A stretch of 7,260 nt of DNA from Rickettsiella sp. (GTDB lineage: Bacteria > Pseudomonadota > Gammaproteobacteria > Diplorickettsiales > Diplorickettsiaceae). A model generated the notes under the pieces. It did no database searches. It was not told the DNA's origin and saw only the letters and a list, made by a program, of their open reading frames with translations. Numbering within the stretch: the first letter of the stretch is position 1; every line of letters begins with the position of its first letter. Position numbers and translations under genes: made by a program. This document shows, piece by piece, positions 1 to 5,582 of the stretch. The DNA lies in NCBI GenBank assembly GCA_031119195.1, contig JAVHYG010000082.1:1-7260 (forward strand), given 5' to 3'.

Positions 1-21
1 GCCAAGCTTTCTAGTTTCAAT

Positions 22-58
22 AAGCCTCGACCTTTCACGTTCGGGGCTTCCCTTTTAT
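22..58 (+). terminator. Probable Rho-independent terminator of an upstream gene
   Basis: AAGCCTCGA (22-30) pairs with TCGGGGCTT (41-49) over nine positions, including one T-G wobble, around a 10-base loop. It is followed by CCCTTTTAT (50-58). The GC-rich stem and short U-rich tail fit an intrinsic terminator for a plus-strand gene ending left of the window. The tail is interrupted by three C residues, so efficiency is uncertain. Confidence 0.5.
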
Positions 59-122
59 AGCGAATTAAAGTTCAGTGATTTTGAAGTTATTTATTTTTTA
101 CTGAGGTAGTGTTAAAAAAATA

Positions 123-149
123 AAGTGAAAAAATACGATTTTTTCACTT
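123..149. repeat. Perfect A/T-rich inverted repeat (12-bp arms)
   Basis: AAGTGAAAAAAT (123-134) and ATTTTTTCACTT (138-149) are exact reverse complements separated by ACG. On the minus strand the hairpin is followed, after TTTA, by a run of seven T (complement of 114-120), the form of a minus-strand terminator. No minus-strand gene ends here, so its role is unclear. On the plus strand there is no immediate T tract. Confidence 0.75.
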
Positions 150-179
150 ACGTTTTGGAGATTTTTAAGGGTGGGGGAA

Positions 180-201
180 TTGCGCGTTTAAACGTACGCA
201 A
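180..201. repeat. Dyad-symmetric element upstream of queA
   Basis: TTGCG (180-184) and CGCAA (197-201) flank the perfect palindrome CGTTTAAACG (185-194). A two-base TA (195-196) breaks exact symmetry. It could be a protein-binding operator or an RNA hairpin with a bulge. It lies about 100 bases upstream of the proposed queA -35 box, which argues against simple promoter-overlapping repression. Confidence 0.55.
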
Positions 202-296
202 GCTCTGCTTATCTTATGCTTTTTATGTGATTTCTATAACATATGTAATGTATTTAAAAAGTTCATAGCTTTTAAGAAATAGCAGGTATATTTAGT

Positions 297-325
297 TTGA
301 TAGAAAGATTATTATATTTTAATAC
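297..325 (+). promoter_or_regulatory. Possible sigma-70 promoter for queA
   Basis: TTGATA (297-302, five of six to the -35 consensus) lies 17 bases before TAATAC (320-325, a weak -10). An alternative -10, TATATT (313-318), matches better but is poorly spaced from this -35. Transcription from here would give a short leader before the ATG at 358. The AT-rich background makes chance matches likely. Confidence 0.35.
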
Positions 326-357
326 TTATTAAAATAGTGTTTAACAAACTGCTTAGC

Positions 358-1407
358 ATGACTTTTTCTTCTTCAGTTTACTCCCTTTCGGATTTCTTTT
401 ACGACCTACCTCCTGAGTTAATTGCTGCTTATCCTACTGCGCAACGCACAGATAGTCGTTTACTATGTTTAAATAAAAAAAATGGCGTTGTTAAACACAG
501 AAACTTTAAGGATATTTTGGACTGTATAAATTCGGGTGATCTTTTGATTTTGAATGATACCAAAGTGATTCCTGCTCGTTTGTTTGCGTTTAAGCTAACT
601 GGTGGTAAGGTCGAAATTTTAGTTGAACGTATTTTAGAAGGACGCCGTATTTTAGCCCACTTAAAATCAAGTAAACCGTTAAAAGCGGGTGTTCGGTTAA
701 AACTGGAAAATGGGATCAGGCTTGAAATTTTAGGACGACTAGATAATTTATTTGAACTCTATTTTATCGATAAAATTTCTTCAATATTGAAGTTGCTTAA
801 TACGATTGGGCATATGCCACTTCCGCCTTATATACAACGATCCGACGAAATTTTTGATCTAGAGCGTTATCAAACTGTTTTTGCACAATCTCTCGGTGCT
901 ATTGCTGCACCCACTGCAGGTTTGCATTTTGACAAACGATTATTAGAACAATTAAGAGAAAAAGCTGTTGATATAGCTTTTATTACATTGCATGTAGGTT
1001 CAGGAACTTTTCAGCCCATTCGAACTGAACGCATTGAAGAACATTATATGCATGCTGAATACGTTTCAGTTTCTGCTTCTGTTTGTGAAAAAATAGAGGA
1101 AACTAAAAAAAATAAAAAACGCGTTATTGCTGTTGGAACTACAACTGTAAGAAGTTTAGAAACAGCAGCAAGCAATGGAGTAATTAAGCCATTTGAAGGT
1201 GAAACACGGCTTTTTATTTATCCTGGTTTTCAATTCAATTGTGTGGATGCCCTGCTAAGCAATTTTCATTTGCCGAAATCAACTTTACTTATGCTTGTCT
1301 GTGCTTTTGCAGGTTACAAATATACAATGGAAGCGTATCGCCAAGCGATCGCTCACCGTTATCGCTTTTTTAGCTACGGCGATGCACTGTGGGTAGATTC
1401 CAACTAG
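358..1407 (+). CDS. queA: S-adenosylmethionine:tRNA ribosyltransferase-isomerase
   Basis: QueA transfers and isomerises the ribosyl moiety of S-adenosylmethionine onto the 7-aminomethyl-7-deazaguanine placed in tRNA position 34 by Tgt, giving epoxyqueuosine; it is cytosolic. Family signatures along the protein (numbered from the ATG at 358) are NDTKVIPARL (66-75), MPLPPYI (153-159), AAPTAGLHF (183-191), TLHVGSGTFQPIR (210-222), GTTTVRSLE (260-268), FIYPGFQF (286-293), NFHLPKSTL (302-310) and YRFFSYGDA (335-343). At 349 residues it is near full family length and looks intact. A GTG at 337 would add seven residues. I prefer 358 because QueA proteins normally start shortly before the SDFxFxLPxxLIA segment, but neither start has a clear Shine-Dalgarno sequence. 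The usual downstream partner tgt is missing from the window. Function is very secure; the exact start is not. Confidence 0.96.
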   Translation: MTFSSSVYSLSDFFYDLPPELIAAYPTAQRTDSRLLCLNKKNGVVKHRNFKDILDCINSGDLLILNDTKVIPARLFAFKLTGGKVEILVERILEGRRILAHLKSSKPLKAGVRLKLENGIRLEILGRLDNLFELYFIDKISSILKLLNTIGHMPLPPYIQRSDEIFDLERYQTVFAQSLGAIAAPTAGLHFDKRLLEQLREKAVDIAFITLHVGSGTFQPIRTERIEEHYMHAEYVSVSASVCEKIEETKKNKKRVIAVGTTTVRSLETAASNGVIKPFEGETRLFIYPGFQFNCVDALLSNFHLPKSTLLMLVCAFAGYKYTMEAYRQAIAHRYRFFSYGDALWVDSN

Positions 1408-1557
1408 TTACTGAGGTGTTAAGAATAAATAGGCCTGTTTACTGATAGTTTTTTTAAATAAAACGAGAAAAACAAGCGCTAATTATCAATATTATTTATT
1501 CTGTAAAGAAAATTCTGCATTATATGGAGTTTCATAAGTAGAGATAGTTTAGTTAGT

Positions 1558-1563
1558 TATAAT
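1558..1563 (+). promoter_or_regulatory. Consensus -10 box for the coiled-coil gene
   Basis: TATAAT matches the sigma-70 -10 consensus exactly and lies 35 bases before the ATG at 1599. No good -35 is seen at the usual distance (the hexamer at 1535-1540 is TAAGTA). This suggests the coiled-coil gene has its own promoter, possibly activator-dependent, rather than relying on queA read-through. Confidence 0.45.
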
Positions 1564-1598
1564 AAGCCGTTGCTAAATATAAAAAGGAATACATTTCT

Positions 1599-2942
1599 AT
1601 GGCAAATAATATGCAATATGCTAAATCTAAACCTTCAGAGAAATCGTTCATTCATTTTTCTAGTGAAGTAGAGTTTAAAGCTTTTATAGAAAGTCTATCT
1701 GCTAAAACTAGAAAGGGGTATGTGAACAGATGTAAAGTAGAGTTTGCTCAGCAAAAAACAAGGTTAGAAAAAAATAATGTGGAGTTAACAAGAAAAATAG
1801 CTAACTTAAACAACGAGGAAAAGTATGAACGGAAATATCAGACTCTATACAAAGAAATAGGCGCGCTTCATGAGCTGTATTTGCAAGCAAAACACAATGG
1901 CAATGTTAATGATATGCCACAAGTTGATATTCAAACAGAAAACAATTCTTCGGTAATTGATGAAGATGAAACGCTTCTCGCTAAGCATTTACTGGCTTGC
2001 TATGAGAGCGTTAGATTTTTATGTAACGATATAGAAATAACTAAATATGAACCTAATTTTTCTGACAGCATGCTACAAAGGGCACAAGCAGATGATATTT
2101 CAGTGATGCTGCAGATTTATGTGGATTGGACATCACTTAAAGCTAAAAATAAATCTCTGGAATCAGAGTGGAAGACTTTGTCTGAAGGGAAAAAAACCAA
2201 TGATTTTCAGCAAAAATTTATGACTTTATTTTCATTAATTGAAACGATTTATACTACTTTTAACAATAAAAGTGCTGGGTCTAGTGACAATGAAGAGAAT
2301 GAAAAAGGAGGGCCTTCTGTCCAACCCTTATCAATTGATAAGTTTACTTCAAGGGAGATGCTTAAAAAGGATCTTGAAAGTAGAGGATTAGAGGCATTTA
2401 CACAGGTAAGTACCTATATTCAAGATTTTAAAACAAAAAATTTAAACTTAAACTCCGAGATCGAGTTGCTTGAAAGTAAGATAGCTAAAATAGAAAAAGC
2501 GCAGTACCAAACAGACTATAATAAGCTTTGTGAAGAGATAAAGTCTCTGTATCAGGCTACTAAAAAAATAGAAGGAATAGTAGAAATCAAGCCTGAGAAA
2601 GAGCATGAGCTTTTAGCCAAAAAATTATTAATATTTTATACTACCTTGAAAGCTGCTTGGGCTACATTAAATACTACTTCCGATCAATCAAAAAATTTTA
2701 CTATCGCAATGACAGAAAGTGAAGGAGTAAATCCCTTAGAGGATCTCTGGGTTCTTTTTGATGAATGTGAAGCTTTAAAACTGAAAAAGAAAAACTATGA
2801 AGATGTAATCGCTCAGCAAGTGTTTAAAGATAAAGAAGACGAGCAAGAAAAATTTTTGAAACAATACAATGTGCTCTTTGGTAAAATTAAAGAAATATGC
2901 TATGCGACTGCGCTAGATGAGCCAGAAGTTGAAATTACTTAA
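1599..2942 (+). CDS. Hypothetical coiled-coil protein with internal duplication
   Basis: I do not recognise this 447-residue protein. It is rich in Lys, Glu, Leu and Asn, strongly helical, and has no signal peptide or membrane segment, so it is predicted soluble. Heptad-like stretches occur around residues 45-95, 178-218, 265-320 and 385-435. Residues about 26-223 and 250-440 look like two diverged copies of one unit. Each has a helical segment ending in a [YF]xxL[FYC]xxI motif (80-87 and 307-314), then xxLLAKxLLxxY (126-135 and 338-347), then a second helical segment ending in a similar motif (207-214 and 423-430). An acidic low-complexity linker (224-245) separates them. The C-terminus is acidic (LDEPEVEIT). 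AAGGA at 1584-1588, ten bases before the ATG, supports the start. The gene occupies the place tgt usually has between queA and yajC. An effector or structural role is possible but unproven. Confidence 0.85.
   Translation: MANNMQYAKSKPSEKSFIHFSSEVEFKAFIESLSAKTRKGYVNRCKVEFAQQKTRLEKNNVELTRKIANLNNEEKYERKYQTLYKEIGALHELYLQAKHNGNVNDMPQVDIQTENNSSVIDEDETLLAKHLLACYESVRFLCNDIEITKYEPNFSDSMLQRAQADDISVMLQIYVDWTSLKAKNKSLESEWKTLSEGKKTNDFQQKFMTLFSLIETIYTTFNNKSAGSSDNEENEKGGPSVQPLSIDKFTSREMLKKDLESRGLEAFTQVSTYIQDFKTKNLNLNSEIELLESKIAKIEKAQYQTDYNKLCEEIKSLYQATKKIEGIVEIKPEKEHELLAKKLLIFYTTLKAAWATLNTTSDQSKNFTIAMTESEGVNPLEDLWVLFDECEALKLKKKNYEDVIAQQVFKDKEDEQEKFLKQYNVLFGKIKEICYATALDEPEVEIT
1674..2918 (+). repeat. Ancient tandem duplication within the coiled-coil gene
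   Basis: Two protein-level copies cover about 1674-2267 and 2346-2918. The clearest anchors are LLAKHLL against LLAKKLL (212 residues apart) and the pairs KYQTLY/DYNKLC and KFMTLF/QYNVLF (about 216-227 residues apart). The nucleotide sequences have diverged, so this is an old duplication rather than a recent repeat. Each half may itself be two related helical modules. I judged this by eye, without a scored alignment. Confidence 0.55.
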
Positions 2943-3035
2943 TAATATTAAAGAAATGGTTATGTTTTTGTAATTTATCAAGTTGATATACCATCGACTT
3001 CGACGTTTAACGTATGCAATAGTCTTTTTTCAATT

Positions 3036-3076
3036 AGAGGGGAATGTTTTTCATCCTGAGAAAAGCATTTCTCTTT
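3036..3076. repeat. Long imperfect inverted repeat between coiled-coil gene and yajC
   Basis: The arms 3036-3052 and 3060-3076 pair over 17 positions, with several G-T wobbles, around the 7-base loop ATCCTGA. The core AATGTTTTTC/GAAAAGCATT pairs fully with one wobble. The wobbles mean the stem is more stable as plus-strand RNA than as cruciform DNA. No T tract follows directly, so it is not a standard terminator, although it is well placed to separate the coiled-coil gene from the yajC operon. Confidence 0.6.
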
Positions 3077-3142
3077 GCTTTGAACTCAATTTATAAAAGT
3101 AGCTTTATTAACTTGCCCCTTTTTAAAACGATAAAAAATTAG

Positions 3143-3150
3143 TATAAAAT
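3143..3150 (+). promoter_or_regulatory. Possible -10 region for yajC-secD-secF
   Basis: TATAAAAT lies 73 bases before the yajC start and could be the -10 of the operon promoter. The best -35-like sequence, TTGCCC (3113-3118), is 24 bases away, too far for a standard spacer, so the call is weak. A promoter somewhere here is plausible because yajC is cut off from queA by an unrelated gene and a hairpin. Confidence 0.35.
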
Positions 3151-3210
3151 TTGCGAATAATCAGGGAACCAGGTAAATTGCATGGCTTATGTCATGAACC
3201 GGTTTTAATC

Positions 3211-3216
3211 GAGGAG
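3211..3216 (+). promoter_or_regulatory. Shine-Dalgarno site fixing the yajC start
   Basis: GAGGAG lies six bases before the ATG at 3223. It decides for this start over the in-frame TTG at 3151, which lies directly after the -10-like box and would add 24 residues not seen in YajC proteins. Confidence 0.8.
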
Positions 3217-3222
3217 ATAATC

Positions 3223-3552
3223 ATGAGCTTTTTTATAACCGATGCCTTAGCTGAAACAGCAACCACTTCCGCTGGGCCGCAAGGGGGCGGATATTCACAA
3301 ATTCTTATTTTATTAGGTTTTGTTATTATCTTTTATTTGTTACTTTGGCGCCCACAAGCCAAGAGGGCTAAAGAACACCGTCAATTAATGGCAAGTTTGG
3401 CGATTGGTGATGAAGTGACTACTACAGGTGGAATGGTAGGCAAGATTACGGCGCTTAGAGATGAGTTTGTGACTTTGAAGATTGCTGAAAACGTTGAAAT
3501 TAAAATGCAAAAAGTTGCGATTGCTAGTGTGTTACCAAAAGGTACACTTTAA
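3223..3552 (+). CDS. yajC: Sec translocon accessory subunit YajC
   Basis: YajC is a small single-pass inner-membrane protein that associates with SecDF and the SecYEG translocon. The 109-residue product has a short N-terminus (MSFFITDALAETA) typical of gammaproteobacterial YajC, a Gly-rich linker (20-23), one hydrophobic membrane segment (about 26-42), the conserved WRPQAKRAKEH boundary (42-52), and a cytosolic domain with GDEVTTTGGMVGKI (62-75). Length and architecture match the family. A strong Shine-Dalgarno site at 3211-3216 sets the start. The stop is 19 bases before the secD ATG, so the two genes are very probably co-transcribed. Nothing looks damaged. Confidence 0.96.
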   Translation: MSFFITDALAETATTSAGPQGGGYSQILILLGFVIIFYLLLWRPQAKRAKEHRQLMASLAIGDEVTTTGGMVGKITALRDEFVTLKIAENVEIKMQKVAIASVLPKGTL

Positions 3553-3571
3553 ACGCCTAATTTGACCAACT

Positions 3572-5434
3572 ATGCTGAATAAATATCCACTTTGGAAAAA
3601 TATTTTATTGATTTTGCTCGTTATATTAGGTTTTATTTACGCCATTCCTAATCTTTTTTCTGAGCAACCTGCCGTTCAAATTTCCCCTGTTGCTGGCGGT
3701 AATCCCGATATGGCACTTTTGAATTCTAAAGTGCAAAAGCTTATTAACGCAGGGAGACTACATCCCACTAGTCAAGAGCATGAAAAACAAACACTTTTCC
3801 TACTTTTTAAAAACACAGATATACAGCTTAAGGCCAAGGATATTTTGTCTGCGGCCCTAGGCGATGATTATACAGTGGCGGTCAATTTGCTTTCATCTAC
3901 ACCTGAATGGATGCAAGTGATTGGTGCACTTCCAATGAAGTTAGGTCTCGATCTGCGCGGAGGTGTACATTTTGCTTTAGAAGTGGATATCAATAGCGTC
4001 ATTACTCAGCGAATGCGGGGTCTAATGAAGAATGTTAATGAAAATCTACAACAAGCAAATATTCGTTACACTGAATTAATACCTGAAGAGAAGCAGTTAC
4101 ATATTTTATTTCGTGATGCAGTGAATTTGAATAAAGCTAAACGTTTGTTAGAACGCCAGTTTCCTGATTTTCTAATGACCTTAAAAATCACACAGCAACG
4201 ATATCAGCTTTCTTTACAATGGACAGAGCAAGGGCTGAATAATTTACGACAATCAGCGATTGATCAAACGATTAATACGTTGCGGAATCGTATCAACGAA
4301 TTGGGTGTAGCTGAGCCAATTGTTCAACAACAAGGTAGAAATAGAATTTTAGTTGATTTACCAGGTGTTCAAGATATTGCACGCGCGCAACAAATTTTAG
4401 GCGGAACGGCGACCATTGAGTTTCGTTTGGTTGATGTTATGCATGATCCACGTATTGCACAGTCTACAGGGATAATACCCAGCGGGTCGCAATTGTATAA
4501 TTACCAAAATCAACCTGTTTTATTGGATAAACAAGTTATTTTAACGGGTAATTCAATTACTGATTCATCAACAAGTTTTGATGAAACCGGCCGTGCTGCG
4601 GTAAGTATTAGTCTGGGCGGTGGAGGAGAAAGCTATTTTCATCGTATTACTGGTGAAAACGTAGGTAAACCACTGGCAATTGTGTATGTGGAGACCAAAG
4701 CAACCATAAAAACTGTTAATGGGAAAGTGATACATATCCCTCATAAAGTAGAGAGAGTGATTAGCATTGCAACCATACAAACGGCATTACCACCTAATTT
4801 TCAGGTAACAGGATTAACCAATACTCAAGAAGCGTTGAATTTGTCCTTATTATTACGTGCAGGGGCATTACCTGCACCCATTTATGTTGTAGAACAACGT
4901 ACCATTGGACCACAGTTAGGTGCGGAAAATATTCATAAAGGGTTTATTTCTATTGTTGTAGGTCTTATTTTAGCCGTTATTTTTATGGCTATCTATTATG
5001 GCATATTTGGTTTAATTGCAGACATTGCTTTAGCTTTGAATGTTGTATTACTTGTCGCGTTATTGTCTTTATTAGGAATGACTTTAACCTTGCCGGGTAT
5101 GGCGGGAATTGTATTAACAGTAGGTATGGCAGTTGATGCCAATGTTTTAATATTTGAACGTATTCGTGAGGAGCTACGAAATGGGGCTTCTCCACAAGCA
5201 AGTATTCATGCTGGCTATGATCGGGCACTTGCAACTATCATTGATGCAAATGTTACTACCTTAATTGCAGCTTTAGTTTTATTTGGGATTGGTACAGGAT
5301 CAATAAAGGGTTTTGCAATTACTCTAACCTTAGGTTTGCTAACCTCTATGTTAACGGGTGTTATGCTAACGCGAGCATTAGTTAATGCGTGGTTTGGTGG
5401 TCGTGCGATTAAACATTTACCTATTGGTATATAG
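3572..5434 (+). CDS. secD: Protein translocase subunit SecD
   Basis: SecD forms a complex with SecF in the inner membrane and uses the proton-motive force to pull exported proteins from SecYEG on the periplasmic side. The 620-residue product (E. coli: 615) has a first membrane segment at about 10-27 and then a large periplasmic domain. That domain contains LGLDLRGG (124-131), RILVDLPGVQD (258-268) and TATIEFRLVD (279-288). RTIGPQLGAENI (443-454) leads into a C-terminal bundle of about five membrane segments. GMAVDANVLIFERIREE (518-534) includes Asp522, corresponding to the conserved proton-pathway Asp of SecD. The start MLNKYPLWKN closely matches E. coli. No clear Shine-Dalgarno precedes it, so translation may be coupled to yajC, 19 bases upstream. 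The gene is intact. Confidence 0.98.
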   Translation: MLNKYPLWKNILLILLVILGFIYAIPNLFSEQPAVQISPVAGGNPDMALLNSKVQKLINAGRLHPTSQEHEKQTLFLLFKNTDIQLKAKDILSAALGDDYTVAVNLLSSTPEWMQVIGALPMKLGLDLRGGVHFALEVDINSVITQRMRGLMKNVNENLQQANIRYTELIPEEKQLHILFRDAVNLNKAKRLLERQFPDFLMTLKITQQRYQLSLQWTEQGLNNLRQSAIDQTINTLRNRINELGVAEPIVQQQGRNRILVDLPGVQDIARAQQILGGTATIEFRLVDVMHDPRIAQSTGIIPSGSQLYNYQNQPVLLDKQVILTGNSITDSSTSFDETGRAAVSISLGGGGESYFHRITGENVGKPLAIVYVETKATIKTVNGKVIHIPHKVERVISIATIQTALPPNFQVTGLTNTQEALNLSLLLRAGALPAPIYVVEQRTIGPQLGAENIHKGFISIVVGLILAVIFMAIYYGIFGLIADIALALNVVLLVALLSLLGMTLTLPGMAGIVLTVGMAVDANVLIFERIREELRNGASPQASIHAGYDRALATIIDANVTTLIAALVLFGIGTGSIKGFAITLTLGLLTSMLTGVMLTRALVNAWFGGRAIKHLPIGI

Positions 5435-5480
5435 GTTTTCGAGTGTATTTGATTAGACTACGCGAAAGAAAAGCTTACGT

Positions 5481-5582
5481 ATGGTCGTTCAAGAGGAAAC
5501 CGCGATTCTCCTCTTGAAAATGCCATCGCGAGAAGATGACGTTGAAATTGCAATTTGTAGTTTCAAATGTGGAGGCTTATAG
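5481..5582 (+). CDS. Possible 33-codon leader ORF before secF
   Basis: ATG at 5481 opens 33 codons (MVVQEETAILLLKMPSREDD, then 13 more) ending in TAG at 5580-5582. The final G of the stop is the first base of the secF GTG start. This TAGTG overlap is the classic arrangement for translational coupling. However, no good Shine-Dalgarno precedes the ATG, the peptide matches nothing I know, and a perfect inverted repeat lies inside it. It may be a chance ORF within a palindromic insertion. Confidence 0.25.
   Translation: MVVQEETAILLLKMPSREDDVEIAICSFKCGGL
5488..5518. repeat. Perfect inverted repeat in the secD-secF spacer
   Basis: TTCAAGAGGA (5488-5497) and TCCTCTTGAA (5509-5518) are exact reverse complements around an 11-base loop. 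A second pairing, CGCGAT (5501-5506) with ATCGCG (5525-5530), uses loop bases and could compete with the first. No T tract follows on either strand, so it is not an intrinsic terminator. It may be an mRNA stability or processing structure between secD and secF, or a small palindromic repeat element. Confidence 0.75.
5545..5556. repeat. 12-bp perfect palindrome in the secF leader
   Basis: AAATTGCAATTT is self-complementary. The wider TTGAAA (5542-5547) and TTTCAA (5561-5566) can also pair, which would form a small hairpin ending four bases before the secF Shine-Dalgarno site. It could be an operator-like site, a translation-modulating hairpin, or chance in AT-rich DNA. Confidence 0.4.
5571..5575 (+). 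promoter_or_regulatory. Shine-Dalgarno site fixing the secF GTG start
   Basis: GGAGG lies six bases before GTG at 5582. It overlaps what would be the second and third codons of an ATG start at 5567, so it supports the GTG start. The resulting N-terminus, MEFFKRQTNINF, is the form I expect of this SecF type. Confidence 0.85.

Larger units (their letters stand above)
1..357. other. Non-coding leader region upstream of queA
   Basis: No convincing gene is visible on either strand. Two plus-strand frames are open from the left edge (to a TAG at 58-60 and a TAG near 107), but neither translation resembles a family I know, so they may be chance or the tail of a gene outside the window. The region holds a terminator-like hairpin (22-58), a perfect A/T-rich inverted repeat (123-149), a dyad centred on a CGTTTAAACG palindrome (180-201) and a weak promoter (297-325). 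The rest is AT-rich spacer. Confidence 0.6.

Noticed and set aside
98..1417. 10-bp direct repeat TTACTGAGGT at 98-107 and 1408-1417 flanking queA, as a possible insertion footprint
   Set aside because: Ten-base matches are expected by chance in a window this size, and queA is a core gene with no mobile-element signs.
1441..1455. Possible queA terminator at the T7 run 1449-1455
   Set aside because: Only a three-base stem (ACT-GAT-AGT) precedes the T run, and longer pairings are badly interrupted.
3151..3222. In-frame upstream extension of yajC starting at TTG 3151
   Set aside because: The extra 24 residues are not typical of YajC, the start directly follows a -10-like box, and a strong GAGGAG site points to the ATG at 3223.
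4568..4780. Minus-strand open frame of 70 codons
   Set aside because: It lies wholly inside secD in antisense, has no Shine-Dalgarno context, and the translation resembles nothing known.
4989..5234. Minus-strand open frame of 81 codons
   Set aside because: It is an antisense shadow of the strongly conserved SecD C-terminal membrane region.
5567..5581. ATG at 5567 as the secF start
   Set aside because: The secF Shine-Dalgarno sequence would lie inside the coding region, and the extra residues MWRLI are not expected for SecF; the GTG at 5582 fits better.
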